In this document: piece by piece, positions 1 through 8,702 of the stretch
Position numbering within the stretch: position 1 is the first letter of the stretch
Layout: every line of letters starts with the position of its first letter
Origin: a virus
Virus record (IMG/VR): IMGVR_UViG_3300032224_001677
Span: 1 to 41,518 of that record
DNA: 41,518 bases
Reading direction: 5' to 3' (one strand)
Made by a program: the position numbers and the translations under genes
Notes under the pieces: model-generated
What the model was told of the DNA's origin: nothing
Database searches by the model: none
Seen by the model: only the letters and a program-made list of their open reading frames with translations

Positions 1-1
1 G

Positions 2-427
2 GATTTATTTTTAAAAACTCTTCCTAATATTAAAAAATATCATGCTGTAGATCCTTATCCAACTTATGTGGATGGTGACTCAGCATATTTTGATAAAGAC
101 AGACAGGTACTAACTAAACAATATGCTTTTGAAAATTTATCCAAGCATGGAGATAAAGTAAGTTTTGATTATGTAAGCAGTGATGAATTCCATAAAACGA
201 TTCCAGACAATTATCTGGATTTTATTTTTATTGATGGCGATCATAGCTACGAAGGTGCTTTAAAAGATATTGTTAATTATTATCCAAAGGTAAAATCAGG
301 CGGTGTATTTGCCGGACATGATTATTACTGGCCGGGCGTTAATCAAGCAATTAAAGAATTTCTTACTAAAGATTATGGTGATGTAAATGTATTGCAATAT
401 GACGTTTGGTATGTGGAGAAGAAATAA
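2..427 (+). CDS. Class I SAM-dependent methyltransferase, 5' truncated
   Basis: The reading frame is open from the left edge of the window, so the start and probably the SAM-binding motif I lie upstream; the GTG at 68 is only an internal codon. The visible C-terminal half has the pattern of the Methyltransf_24-like group: a strand ending in FIDGDHSYEG (about nt 224-253), then a helix, then KSGGVFAGHDYY, where the acidic and His residues usually line the active site. The substrate cannot be read from sequence; the sugar-nucleotide genes downstream suggest a glycan or sugar O-methyltransferase. The stop codon overlaps the next ATG (TAATG), so the two are translationally coupled. Confidence 0.75.
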   Translation, partial: DLFLKTLPNIKKYHAVDPYPTYVDGDSAYFDKDRQVLTKQYAFENLSKHGDKVSFDYVSSDEFHKTIPDNYLDFIFIDGDHSYEGALKDIVNYYPKVKSGGVFAGHDYYWPGVNQAIKEFLTKDYGDVNVLQYDVWYVEKK

Positions 428-1446
428 TGAAAAAGTATAATAAAATTATCGTATGGGGTGGTAAACCCTATACAAGACATACTCACGGATTTGCACACGG
501 TGCTTTGTATAGAGCAGCTCAATCCATGGGTATTGAGTCATATTGGTTAGACAATAGAGACAACGCTCCAGAAAGTTTTTTCGATAATTCTATTATTGTA
601 ACAGAACAATGGTTGGCATTTGAAAATCCAAATAGCAATCGCCTGCCATTACGTCCTACATCTGCTTATGTTGTAAATTATCTAGGCAATAAAGGACCCG
701 GACGAGAAGGCAATCCTGGTGCAGGAATGTATCTGGGTAAAGTAGGACGTTTGATTGATTATCGTTTTGCTTGTGATTGGGGTGTTAATGGTATAGAAGA
801 TAAAAACTACGCTTACAAGTTTGAAAAAGAAAAATATCTTGAAATTGGTGGCGGTTCAAGTTATTATGAGAAGGGTGATGATTACGATAAATTTTATGCT
901 TTCTGGGGAACTGATTTGCTTCCTGATGAGATAAATTTTGAAGATAGATTTATTCCTTTTGCAGATCCTAAATATGCTTTCTTTGGTGGATCTATTTCAA
1001 ATGGTTGGGGAAACATTGGTGATGGCAACGCACATTTATTTGCAGCCTTCAGTGAAGAATGTAAAAAAGCAGACATAGCATTCTATCATAACAGTCCACA
1101 TGAATCTCCGTTAGAGATTGGACAGATTAGAAAAGTTATAACTGAATCATATCTTCCTCTGGACATACGCCCAGAAAATCATCTGGCAAATAATTATGTG
1201 CCTTGTCGTTCCTTTAAGAATACAAGTTATGGCCAATTAGTAATTACCAATTCCAAGGCTGTTTATGATTTCTTTGATGGTGAAGCAGCATATGCCAGTG
1301 ACACTGGAGAATTATTTCATGTGGCTTGTGAGATGCAGAATGATCCTAAAACAAAGGATAAGATTTTAAATCAGATGAAGAAAGTAAAAGACAAGCATAC
1401 ATATGTCAATAGAGTGAATGACATTATTAGTATTTTGGAGATGTAA
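427..1446 (+). CDS. Putative glycosyltransferase-like protein (339 aa)
   Basis: I chose the ATG that overlaps the previous stop rather than a TTG 21 nt upstream. No textbook motif is obvious. The protein is globular and aromatic-rich, and its C-terminal part has the look of GT-B or CgeB-like transferases: the segment LVITNSKAVYDFFDGEA is followed by a helix ending KDKHTYVNRVNDIISIL, where an HTY-x2-R signature is common at the C-terminus of that group. Its position between a methyltransferase and a sugar-nucleotide dehydratase fits a glycan-assembly role. The assignment is by resemblance and context only; a conserved protein of unknown function remains possible. Confidence 0.45.
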   Translation: MKKYNKIIVWGGKPYTRHTHGFAHGALYRAAQSMGIESYWLDNRDNAPESFFDNSIIVTEQWLAFENPNSNRLPLRPTSAYVVNYLGNKGPGREGNPGAGMYLGKVGRLIDYRFACDWGVNGIEDKNYAYKFEKEKYLEIGGGSSYYEKGDDYDKFYAFWGTDLLPDEINFEDRFIPFADPKYAFFGGSISNGWGNIGDGNAHLFAAFSEECKKADIAFYHNSPHESPLEIGQIRKVITESYLPLDIRPENHLANNYVPCRSFKNTSYGQLVITNSKAVYDFFDGEAAYASDTGELFHVACEMQNDPKTKDKILNQMKKVKDKHTYVNRVNDIISILEM

Positions 1447-2469
1447 ATGACTGTTAAGACCGCACTTATTACTGGTATTACTGGAATGGTGGGATCCCAC
1501 CTTGCAGACTATCTTATTGAAAATACAGATTGGAATATTGTAGGTCTTACTAGATGGAGAAGTCCTCTCGATAACATTAAACATCTTATAGAAAGAATTA
1601 ATGTTAAGAATAGAATTACGTTAGTCAATGGTGATCTTAATGATAGTATCTCTTTAGATTCTGTTATACGAGATCACCAACCAGACTATGTGTTTCATCT
1701 TGCTGCTCAAAGTTTTCCTTTGACAAGTTTTACTGCTCCTGTCGATACTCTTAACACTAATATTCAAGGCACTGTAAGGCTCTTGGATTCTATTAAAACA
1801 TATAAGCACGATGCTATTGTTCATGTTTGTGCTTCCTCAGAAGTCTTTGGTAGAGTTCCTAAAGAAAAATTACCAATTGATGAGGAATGCACATTTCATC
1901 CTGCATCTCCTTATGCTGTATCTAAAGTAGGAACAGATCTTATGGGTCGTTTTTACGCAGAAGCTTATGGCATGACTGTTATGACAACCAGAATGTTTAC
2001 ACATACAGGACCAAGACGTGGTGATGTGTTTGCTGAATCTTCTTTTGCTAAACAAATTGCAATGATTGAAGCTGGTTATATTAAAGAGCCTATTGTTAAG
2101 GTAGGCAACTTAAATAGTCTCAGAACTATTGCTGATGTTAGAGATGCTGTTCGTGCTTACCATATGTTGTTGACAGTCAATCCTACTGCTGGAGAATATT
2201 ATAACATTGGTGGAACATATACATGTGAAATTGGTGATGTGTTAAACACTCTTATTGGTATGTCTACCATGAAAGATGATATCAAGATTGTAACAGATCC
2301 AGAAAGATTGCGTCCTATTGATGCCAATCTACAAGTGCCCAATACTAATAAATTTTTTAAGCATACAGGATGGAAACCCGAGATACCTTTTGACAAAACC
2401 ATGTTAGATTTGTTAAACTACTGGCGAGATCAAATTAAAACAAACGGTGGAAAATATCTAATTAGATAA
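1447..2469 (+). CDS. NAD(P)-dependent sugar-nucleotide dehydratase, GDP-mannose 4,6-dehydratase-like
   Basis: An extended short-chain dehydrogenase of 340 aa, the usual length for the family. The Rossmann motif G10-x2-G13-x2-G16 sits at the N-terminus, with HLAAQS at 84-89, the catalytic Ser in CASSEVFG (about 130) and the catalytic pair Y156-x3-K160. The downstream segment TRMFTHTGPRRGDVF is typical of GDP-mannose 4,6-dehydratase/RMD-like proteins. These act on GDP-mannose, and their relatives in capsule loci act on GDP-heptose. It begins directly after the previous stop. With the GDP-fucose-synthase-like, GmhA-like and heptose-kinase-like genes nearby, a GDP-6-deoxyheptose or GDP-fucose route is possible; the exact substrate is not decided by sequence. 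Confidence 0.8.
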   Translation: MTVKTALITGITGMVGSHLADYLIENTDWNIVGLTRWRSPLDNIKHLIERINVKNRITLVNGDLNDSISLDSVIRDHQPDYVFHLAAQSFPLTSFTAPVDTLNTNIQGTVRLLDSIKTYKHDAIVHVCASSEVFGRVPKEKLPIDEECTFHPASPYAVSKVGTDLMGRFYAEAYGMTVMTTRMFTHTGPRRGDVFAESSFAKQIAMIEAGYIKEPIVKVGNLNSLRTIADVRDAVRAYHMLLTVNPTAGEYYNIGGTYTCEIGDVLNTLIGMSTMKDDIKIVTDPERLRPIDANLQVPNTNKFFKHTGWKPEIPFDKTMLDLLNYWRDQIKTNGGKYLIR

Positions 2470-2478
2470 GGATTTATT

Positions 2479-3045
2479 ATGGGTAGATTAACTTCAGAAT
2501 ATTTACATAAATTTTCAAAAAAATATGCTTTTATCGAAACAGGAACGTATCAGGGTGATACTGTAAGAACTGCAGACAATTACGGATTTAAAACAATACA
2601 TAGTATTGAAATATTCCAACCATTGTATGAACAATGCACAGAAACTTTCAAGAACGATTCTCATATTACAATATGGCAAGGTGATTCTCCAGACGTATTA
2701 AAAGAAATTGTTCCCACTCTTACAGAACAATCTACGTTTTGGTTGGATGCGCATCGCAGTGGTGTTCTTAAAACTCCTGGCAGTGAAAAATATGGTGCAT
2801 GTCCTTTGGTAGATGAAATAAATGCAATAGCATTATCTCCAATTAAAAATCATGTTATCTTTGCTGATGATCAAAGATTGTTTGGAACACCTGGTTGGGA
2901 CTATTTGCAAAGAGATGATTATTTAAATGCTATTTTAAAAATCAATCCCAATTATGTTTTTGAATATCTTGATGGTGGATTTAGTTACGGTAAAACATTT
3001 CCTGCAGATGATATTATTGTGGCATATGTTCCGGAACAAGGATAA
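2479..3045 (+). CDS. Class I methyltransferase-like protein (188 aa)
   Basis: A Rossmann-type methyltransferase core is visible: motif I is IETGTYQGDT (19-28), followed by a strand HSIEIF with the acidic ribose-binding residue (about 42-46), a GDSPDVL segment (69-75), FWLDAH (87-92) and VIFADDQRLF. This pattern is seen in small FkbM-related or uncharacterised methyltransferases of polysaccharide loci. An AAGGA Shine-Dalgarno lies at 2468-2472 ahead of the ATG. It sits inside the sugar operon and probably methylates a glycan or precursor. The DDQRLF motif is unusual, and a different activity on the same fold cannot be excluded. Confidence 0.65.
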   Translation: MGRLTSEYLHKFSKKYAFIETGTYQGDTVRTADNYGFKTIHSIEIFQPLYEQCTETFKNDSHITIWQGDSPDVLKEIVPTLTEQSTFWLDAHRSGVLKTPGSEKYGACPLVDEINAIALSPIKNHVIFADDQRLFGTPGWDYLQRDDYLNAILKINPNYVFEYLDGGFSYGKTFPADDIIVAYVPEQG

Positions 3046-3051
3046 TACATT

Positions 3052-3234
3052 ATGATGAACTCTATAGGTATTAAAGCAGTTAAATCTGCAAATAGCAAAT
3101 TATATGATACAGAACAAGAATGGTTGGAAGCATTTGCTAACAAATATTATGAATTAACGATAGAAAAATTCATTGAACTTGCAAAACAAGAACTATCCCA
3201 AGAAACTATTGAAAAAATAAAGAATTTTAAATGA
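3052..3234 (+). CDS. Small hypothetical protein (60 aa)
   Basis: A 60-residue charged, helical protein rich in Lys and Glu with no recognisable motif. Two ATGs are in tandem and the ribosome binding site is weak. It begins six bases after the methyltransferase stop, and its TGA overlaps the ATGATG of the following FkbM gene, so it is part of the operon and probably translated by coupling. No function can be proposed. Confidence 0.55.
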   Translation: MMNSIGIKAVKSANSKLYDTEQEWLEAFANKYYELTIEKFIELAKQELSQETIEKIKNFK

Positions 3235-3779
3235 TGAGATATTATTCTGAGTTGGGTCAGGACAGAGTTGTAGATAATTTTTTAAACGGTAAAACTGATG
3301 GTTATTTTGTAGATATTGGTGCTGCTGGTCCTATAGATCGTAACAATAGTTATTTCTTTGAAAAAGAAAAAAACTGGAGAGGTTTAGCTGTAGAATTGGA
3401 ATCACATTATACAAAATCTTGGATTGACAACAGACCCAATTCAATTTACATTATAGCAGATGCCATTACCTTGGATTATCAGAAAATTTTAGATGATAAT
3501 AATGCTCCAAAAATAATTGATTTTCTTTCTGTAGATTTAGAACCACCAGCAATTACTTTTGAAGCAGCTAAACTTATATTAAATACTGATTACAAATTTA
3601 GAATGATTGCTTTTGAAGTTGATGATCATCGAAAAGATCAAGATGGAAATAAAATATCAGTTACACAAGAAAGCAGAGAATTTTTTAGATCTCGAGGCTA
3701 TACATTACTAAATGAAATATTTACTTGTCGAGGTGGGTATCATATTGATGATATATGGGTAAACAATGATCATAATTAG
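3231..3779 (+). CDS. FkbM-family methyltransferase (182 aa)
   Basis: The N-terminus has the FkbM hallmark order: YSELGQD (5-11), FVDIGA (26-31) as SAM motif I, an NS pair (39-40) with FFEKEKNW, and GLAVE (51-55) supplying the ribose-binding acid. A later FLSVDLE segment corresponds to the motif carrying the active-site acid. FkbM enzymes O-methylate sugars and related small molecules; in phage and O-antigen loci they usually decorate surface glycans. It overlaps the previous gene by four bases and the next gene by fourteen, a compact operon arrangement. The family call is strong; the substrate is unknown. Confidence 0.85.
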   Translation: MMRYYSELGQDRVVDNFLNGKTDGYFVDIGAAGPIDRNNSYFFEKEKNWRGLAVELESHYTKSWIDNRPNSIYIIADAITLDYQKILDDNNAPKIIDFLSVDLEPPAITFEAAKLILNTDYKFRMIAFEVDDHRKDQDGNKISVTQESREFFRSRGYTLLNEIFTCRGGYHIDDIWVNNDHN

Positions 3780-4767
3780 AACTCCTTATCGTATTTCTTT
3801 TTTTGGTGGTGGTACAGATTATCCTGCCTGGTATAATGAAAATCCCGGCTCTGTTATTTCTACGACAATTAACAAATATTCTTTTCTTGTTTTAAGAAAA
3901 CTTCCTTCTATATTTGATTACAAGTATCGCATTCGTTATTGGGAAAAACAAGAAACAGATAACGTAGAAGATATATCTGTTCCTATTATCAGAGAAGCCA
4001 TCAAATATATGGATTTTGAACATGGAATAGACATAACACACCATGGAGATCTACCCAACAGAACTGGTATTGGATCTAGCTCTAGTTTTACTGTAGGATT
4101 GGTACACGGACTTTCTGTTCTTAAAAATCAAAATTATACAAAAAGAAATATTGCATCTGATGCCATTCATCTTGAACAAAATATAATTAAAGAAGCAGTG
4201 GGATCTCAGGATCAGGTTGCTGCTGCTTTTGGAGGTCTTAATCGTATTGATTTTGGTGGAACATGGAATTTTACATGTTATCCATTGCATCTAAAGAAAC
4301 GAGACATAACTGAATTTGAATCCTGGGTGCAGATATTCTTTACAAGTAAATTAAGAAACTCTCATGATATTGCTACTAAAAATATCAATAGCATCAAATC
4401 TAAAAAAGTTGATCTTAATCTTATGAATGAGATTACAAAACAAGCAGAGTCTATATTGTTTTCTTCTAACAAAAATAAATTTTATGATCTTGGTATGTTG
4501 TTAAACGATCAGTGGAAGATTAAAAAGAGCATAGAAGAAACCATCACTAATACGGATATTGATGATATCTATGAAAAAGGATTGAATGCCGGGGCTATCG
4601 GCGGTAAATTATTGGGTGCTGGTGGTGGAGGATTTATTATGTTCTTGACACCGCCACATTTACATAGTAGAGTGGCAGACGAATTGCAATTAAAAGAAGT
4701 ACCGGTTGATTTTGAACATTTGGGTAGTCAAATGATATATCACGACTATCAAGACCAAGAGGATTGA
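3766..4767 (+). CDS. hddA: GHMP-family sugar kinase, D-glycero-D-manno-heptose 7-phosphate kinase-like
   Basis: A 333-aa GHMP kinase. Motif 1 is RTPYRISFFGGGTDYP (5-20), the form characteristic of heptose and related sugar kinases. Motif 2, the ATP loop, is GIGSSSS (101-107), and motif 3 near the C-terminus is the Gly-rich GKLLGAGGGGF. The FGGGTDYP form is shared by HddA (D,D-heptose-7-P 1-kinase), fucokinase and L-glycero kinases. The GmhA-like isomerase two genes downstream makes heptose the most likely substrate. In that pathway it yields heptose 1,7-bisphosphate, which needs a GmhB phosphatase that I do not see in this window. Confidence 0.8.
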   Translation: MIIIRTPYRISFFGGGTDYPAWYNENPGSVISTTINKYSFLVLRKLPSIFDYKYRIRYWEKQETDNVEDISVPIIREAIKYMDFEHGIDITHHGDLPNRTGIGSSSSFTVGLVHGLSVLKNQNYTKRNIASDAIHLEQNIIKEAVGSQDQVAAAFGGLNRIDFGGTWNFTCYPLHLKKRDITEFESWVQIFFTSKLRNSHDIATKNINSIKSKKVDLNLMNEITKQAESILFSSNKNKFYDLGMLLNDQWKIKKSIEETITNTDIDDIYEKGLNAGAIGGKLLGAGGGGFIMFLTPPHLHSRVADELQLKEVPVDFEHLGSQMIYHDYQDQED

Positions 4768-4769
4768 TT

Positions 4770-5720
4770 ATGAGTAAAATTTATGTAGCAGGCCACAGAG
4801 GTCTTGTGGGATCTTCCATTGTAAAAACTCTTATTAAACAAGGCGTTGATCCTGATGATATTATCACAAGGACTAGCAAAGAATTAGATCTAAGAGATAA
4901 AGATAATGTCAATTGGCTTTTTGGTACGTTCAATATCAAACAGGTTTATATGGCTGCTGCTTATGTTGGTGGTATCGTAGCTAACAACACATACCCAGCA
5001 GATTTTATCTATAACAATATCATGATCCAGACGAACGTGATCAGTGCTGCACATCAGTATAAAGTTGATAGACTTCTTATGTTGGGTTCTACATGCGTAT
5101 ATCCTAAATTAGCTCCTAATCCTATCAAAGAAGAATATCTTATGACTGGTCCTTTGGAGTGGACTAACGAAGCATATGCTGTGGCAAAGATTGCCGGTAT
5201 CAAGATGTGTGATGCATATAACAGACAATATGGTACAGATTTTAGAAGCGTTCTTCCTTGTAATCTTTATGGTCCTGGTGATAATTATGATCTTGCCAAC
5301 GGACATGTTACAGCTGGTATTCTTCGTAAGATGCATGAAGCAAAAATTAATAATTCTCCTACAGTAACAATCTGGGGAACAGGAAACGCCCGTCGTGAAT
5401 TTCTTTATGCCGAAGATATGGCAGAAGCATGTATTACAGTTTTAAATGCTGATAAAAAAAATTATGACAGTCTGGTATCACCATTTCAAAATTATATAAA
5501 TCTAAGTGTAGGATTTGATATTACGATTAGAGAACTTGTATCACATATTAAAAATGTTGTGGGTTATGAAGGTGATATTGTTTATGATGACAGCAAACCC
5601 GATGGCACAATGCAAAAATTAACAGACAATACCAAGGTGTTGCAATTAGGTTGGCAACCTAAAACATCCCTGGAACAGGGTCTTAAAAAAACTTATGAAG
5701 CATTCAAGAGGACATTATGA
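4770..5720 (+). CDS. fcl: GDP-L-fucose synthase-like epimerase/reductase
   Basis: The ATG overlaps the previous stop region; a TTG two codons upstream is less likely. At 316 aa it matches E. coli WcaG/Fcl in length. It carries GHRGLVG (8-14) for NADP binding, the family hallmark AAAYVGGIVANN (62-73), the catalytic Ser107, and Y136-x3-K140, positions identical to those known for E. coli GDP-fucose synthase. The family carries out 3,5-epimerisation and 4-reduction of GDP-4-keto-6-deoxymannose; homologues in heptose loci act on GDP-4-keto-6-deoxyheptose. Following a GMD-like dehydratase it would complete a GDP-6-deoxysugar. Confidence 0.88.
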   Translation: MSKIYVAGHRGLVGSSIVKTLIKQGVDPDDIITRTSKELDLRDKDNVNWLFGTFNIKQVYMAAAYVGGIVANNTYPADFIYNNIMIQTNVISAAHQYKVDRLLMLGSTCVYPKLAPNPIKEEYLMTGPLEWTNEAYAVAKIAGIKMCDAYNRQYGTDFRSVLPCNLYGPGDNYDLANGHVTAGILRKMHEAKINNSPTVTIWGTGNARREFLYAEDMAEACITVLNADKKNYDSLVSPFQNYINLSVGFDITIRELVSHIKNVVGYEGDIVYDDSKPDGTMQKLTDNTKVLQLGWQPKTSLEQGLKKTYEAFKRTL

Positions 5721-6304
5721 GTATAACATATAGATTAGAAGATTATGCAAATCGTTTATCTGCATCAATTCAATCAGTAGACAAAGAAGAGCTTAAATCT
5801 GCTCATGATATTATTTTAAATGCCGTAAAAGGCAAGAAAAATATTTTTGTTTGTGGCAATGGCGGTTCGCTCTCTATGAGTGAACATCTTATGTGTGATA
5901 TGGGCAAAGGACTTTATTATGATGCTGGACTTAAACCTCGCATCTTTTCTTTGACATCAGGTCCCATTATTACAGCTACTGCTAATGATATTGGTTACGA
6001 AGAAATATTTTCTTTACAGTTGGATATGATGGCTGATGTTGGCGATGTTCTTATTGTTGTATCAGCATCCGGCAATTCTCCTAACATTGTCAAAGCAGTT
6101 AAAAAAGCAATAGATATGAATATGATTATCATTGCATTTACTGGTTTTGATGGCGGTAAAATTTCTCTCTTAGCAGATGTTGTTCTTCATACAAATGAAA
6201 ATAACTATGGTATTGTTGAAGATTCTCATCAAGCTATTATGCACGTTATTGCTCAACAAATCCGTGAAACATATCATAATGAAGTGAATGAGCTTAAACT
6301 ATGA
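5717..6304 (+). CDS. gmhA: Sedoheptulose-7-phosphate isomerase-like SIS-domain protein
   Basis: A 195-aa single SIS domain, the size of GmhA. It has CGNGGSLSMSEHL (46-58), the phosphate-binding loop and helix, and a second Ser-rich loop VSASGNSPNI near 115-124, both typical of GmhA. The C-terminal EDSHQAIMHVI segment is also characteristic, since it supplies the catalytic Glu and His. GmhA converts sedoheptulose 7-phosphate into D-glycero-D-manno-heptose 7-phosphate, the entry step of ADP- and GDP-heptose synthesis. It overlaps the gene on each side by four bases (ATGA), so it is tightly coupled to the nucleotidyltransferase that follows. Confidence 0.88.
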   Translation: MSITYRLEDYANRLSASIQSVDKEELKSAHDIILNAVKGKKNIFVCGNGGSLSMSEHLMCDMGKGLYYDAGLKPRIFSLTSGPIITATANDIGYEEIFSLQLDMMADVGDVLIVVSASGNSPNIVKAVKKAIDMNMIIIAFTGFDGGKISLLADVVLHTNENNYGIVEDSHQAIMHVIAQQIRETYHNEVNELKL

Positions 6305-6732
6305 AAAAAATTATAGTTGTAAGTGGTGGATTTGATCCTATTCATTCGGGTCATATTAAATTAATCAATAACGCAAAAGAATTGGGAGATATTCTTGTAG
6401 TTGGTATTAATTCAGATAATTGGTTAATTAGAAAAAAAGGTAAGTTCTTTATGCCATGGCAAGAAAGAAAAACCATTGTTTCTAATTTAAAAGCAGTAGA
6501 TTATGTTATTGAGTTTAATGATGATGATGGTTCTGCATTACATCTTCTTAAACTTGTAAGACAAACATGGCAAAATGATCGTATTATTTTTGCTAATGGT
6601 GGTGATAGAAACGAAACAAATAATAATGAAGTTAGTTTTCAGGATGATAATTTTGAATTTGCTTTTGGTATTGGTGGTTCATATAAAAGTAATTCATCAT
6701 CTTCAATATTAGAACAGTGGGAAAATAGATGA
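6301..6732 (+). CDS. RfaE2/HldE-C-like nucleotidyltransferase (143 aa)
   Basis: A cytidylyltransferase-fold protein with the nucleotide motif FDPIHSGH (11-18), followed by the HldE-C-like pattern GDILVVGINSD and then FMPWQERKTIVSNLKAVDYV and FANGGDR. HldE C-domains transfer AMP from ATP to heptose 1-phosphate, while other members of the fold use CTP. The classical ISTTxxR signature is replaced by a Ser-rich KSNSSSSILEQ segment. Sitting between GmhA and a glycosyltransferase, it is the likely nucleotide-activating step. The GDP-heptose pathway normally uses an unrelated HddC enzyme, so the nucleotide used here is uncertain. Confidence 0.75.
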   Translation: MKKIIVVSGGFDPIHSGHIKLINNAKELGDILVVGINSDNWLIRKKGKFFMPWQERKTIVSNLKAVDYVIEFNDDDGSALHLLKLVRQTWQNDRIIFANGGDRNETNNNEVSFQDDNFEFAFGIGGSYKSNSSSSILEQWENR

Positions 6733-7685
6733 AAAGAATTCTTTATGTTGTACATAGATACGCACCTTATCCTGGCGGATCGGAAAACTATGTTCGTGAT
6801 ATGGCAGAAGAAACTCTTGGCAGAGGTCATGAAGTAGCAGTATTTACAGTAGAACATAAAGGTAATTGGAACGGAGTAAGAGTCTCTAGCGATCCTAATA
6901 TTCTTATGGAAAATTGGGATCTAATAGTAGTCCATGGTGATGCTAGTGCTCAGAACTTTGTTCATGCACATGCACAAATTATTCCTTCGGACATTCTTTA
7001 TATGATTATTCGTCCTGTAGATACTGAAATTTGTTTTAAAGCATTACAAAATAGCAAATATATTGGTTGTTCTTCTTTGGCTGATTGGGAACATGTTAAA
7101 AAATATAATGTAACTGATAAAGCAGTAGAAATTAGACATGGTATTGATCCTAAAATTTCAATAGGTAAACCGGGTTTTAGAGAAAAATATAGTATTAAAA
7201 CTTCTAAAATGTTTTTATCTGCTGGAGGTTTTTGGCAGAACAAAGCATTTGATGAACTCGTAAATTCTTTTAATAAAGCAAATCTTACAGATACGACTCT
7301 TGTTCTTGCCGGTTATGATAATAGAAGCAATCTTATGCCAGCAGCAACTGAGTTCGTTAAACCGTTTCTTATTGATGATAGAGAAGATGTTATGTCTGCT
7401 ATTACTGAAGCAGATCTTTATATTTTAAATTCTTATGAAGAAGGTTTTGGTCTTGTTCTTCTTGAGTCAATGCTAAATCATACTCCATGGGCTGCTAGAA
7501 ATATTGCTGGTGCAGCCACTATGAAAGAATATGGATTTACATACGATACTCAAGAACAATTAATTAAATATATGAAAGAATTTAATCGGTTGGGTTCAAT
7601 TTCATCTGATGAAACTTATAATTATGTCATTAATAACAGAATGATATCAAATACTGTAGATGATATTTTAGGATTATTAAAATGA
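6729..7685 (+). CDS. Glycosyltransferase, GT4-like (GT-B fold)
   Basis: A 318-aa GT-B transferase. The N-terminus MKRILYVVHRYAPYPGGSENYV is the classic acceptor-side start of GT4 enzymes with the Gly-Gly-x-Glu loop. A central SAGGFWQNKAFDEL segment and LVLAGYD mark the donor domain, and NSYEEGFGLVLLESM supplies the E-x7-E donor-binding motif. It probably transfers the sugar made by the upstream enzymes. It overlaps both neighbours by four bases. Acceptor and cellular target (host envelope, virion protein or modified DNA) cannot be told from sequence. Confidence 0.85.
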   Translation: MKRILYVVHRYAPYPGGSENYVRDMAEETLGRGHEVAVFTVEHKGNWNGVRVSSDPNILMENWDLIVVHGDASAQNFVHAHAQIIPSDILYMIIRPVDTEICFKALQNSKYIGCSSLADWEHVKKYNVTDKAVEIRHGIDPKISIGKPGFREKYSIKTSKMFLSAGGFWQNKAFDELVNSFNKANLTDTTLVLAGYDNRSNLMPAATEFVKPFLIDDREDVMSAITEADLYILNSYEEGFGLVLLESMLNHTPWAARNIAGAATMKEYGFTYDTQEQLIKYMKEFNRLGSISSDETYNYVINNRMISNTVDDILGLLK

Positions 7686-8692
7686 GCAAAAATGTTTTGA
7701 TTACAGGTGGTGCAGGTTTTATTGCTCACCACCTGATAAACCACATACTCAACAATACAGATTGGAATGTTGTTAGCCTTGATCGTTTGGACTTCTCAGG
7801 AAATCTAAACAGACTTCACGACCTTATTAAAGATAATCCAAATAAACATAGAGTGAGGGTTGTATATCATGATCTTAAGGCTGCTATTACTCCTCTTACT
7901 GCTACCCGTATTGGTCCCGTTGATATTATTCTTCATCTGGCCGCTGGTAGTCACGTCGATCGCTCTATTGATTATCCTATGGAGTTTGTTCTTGACAATG
8001 TTGTTGGAACTTGTAACATTCTTGATTTTGCTCGTAGATGTAATGGTTCATTAGAAAAGTTTATCTATTTTTCAACCGATGAAGTATTTGGACCAGCACC
8101 TCCTGGTGTAGATTATGATGAGTATGATCGTTACAATAGTACTAATCCTTACTCTGCAACAAAAGCCGGTGGCGAAGAACTAGCAGTTGCTTATCGCAAC
8201 ACCTACAAACTTCCTATCATTGTTACTCATACTATGAATGTATTTGGAGAGCGTCAGCATCCAGAAAAGTATATTCCTATGTGTATTAAGAAAATTAGAG
8301 ATGGTGAAACAATTACAGTACACAGTGATGCAACAAAGACTATTCCTGGAAGCAGACATTATATTCATGCTATTGATGTCGCAGAAGCTGTTTTATTTCT
8401 TTTAAATAATATTGATAGTAAGCAATGGTCAACAATTCCAAAATTTAACATTGTTGGAAAAAAAGAAATAAATAACTTAGAGCTGGCGCAAATTATTGCT
8501 GATGCTCAAGGTAAAGAGTTGAAATATGTAATGACTGACTTTCACTCTTCAAGACCAGGACACGATCTTAGATATTCTTTGAGTGGTCAAAGAATGAAGA
8601 ATCTTGGATGGGAACCCAAGATTGATTTGACTGAAAGAATTAAACAAGTGGTTGATTGGACACTCAATAAACCAGACTGGCTCGTTACATAA
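7682..8692 (+). CDS. dTDP-glucose 4,6-dehydratase-like SDR enzyme
   Basis: A 336-aa extended SDR. The N-terminal ITGGAGFIAHH holds G9-x2-G12 with Ala at the third glycine position. HLAAGSHVDRSI, the TDE triad in STDEVFG (131-137) and Y157-x3-K161 are the marks of RmlB-type dehydratases, in which Asp and Glu of TDE catalyse water elimination. NVFGERQHPEKYIP and GSRHYIHAIDVAEA also fit RmlB. It shares a near-identical start (an NTDWN-containing helix) with the GMD-like gene at 1447. It closes the sugar operon; the next gene is separated and has its own ribosome binding site. The substrate nucleotide is not certain. Confidence 0.8.
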   Translation: MSKNVLITGGAGFIAHHLINHILNNTDWNVVSLDRLDFSGNLNRLHDLIKDNPNKHRVRVVYHDLKAAITPLTATRIGPVDIILHLAAGSHVDRSIDYPMEFVLDNVVGTCNILDFARRCNGSLEKFIYFSTDEVFGPAPPGVDYDEYDRYNSTNPYSATKAGGEELAVAYRNTYKLPIIVTHTMNVFGERQHPEKYIPMCIKKIRDGETITVHSDATKTIPGSRHYIHAIDVAEAVLFLLNNIDSKQWSTIPKFNIVGKKEINNLELAQIIADAQGKELKYVMTDFHSSRPGHDLRYSLSGQRMKNLGWEPKIDLTERIKQVVDWTLNKPDWLVT

Positions 8693-8702
8693 AGGATACA
8701 CG

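Noticed and set aside
406-426. TTG start for the second gene
   Set aside because: The ATG at 427 overlaps the previous stop in the same way as other genes in the operon and gives a normal N-terminus.
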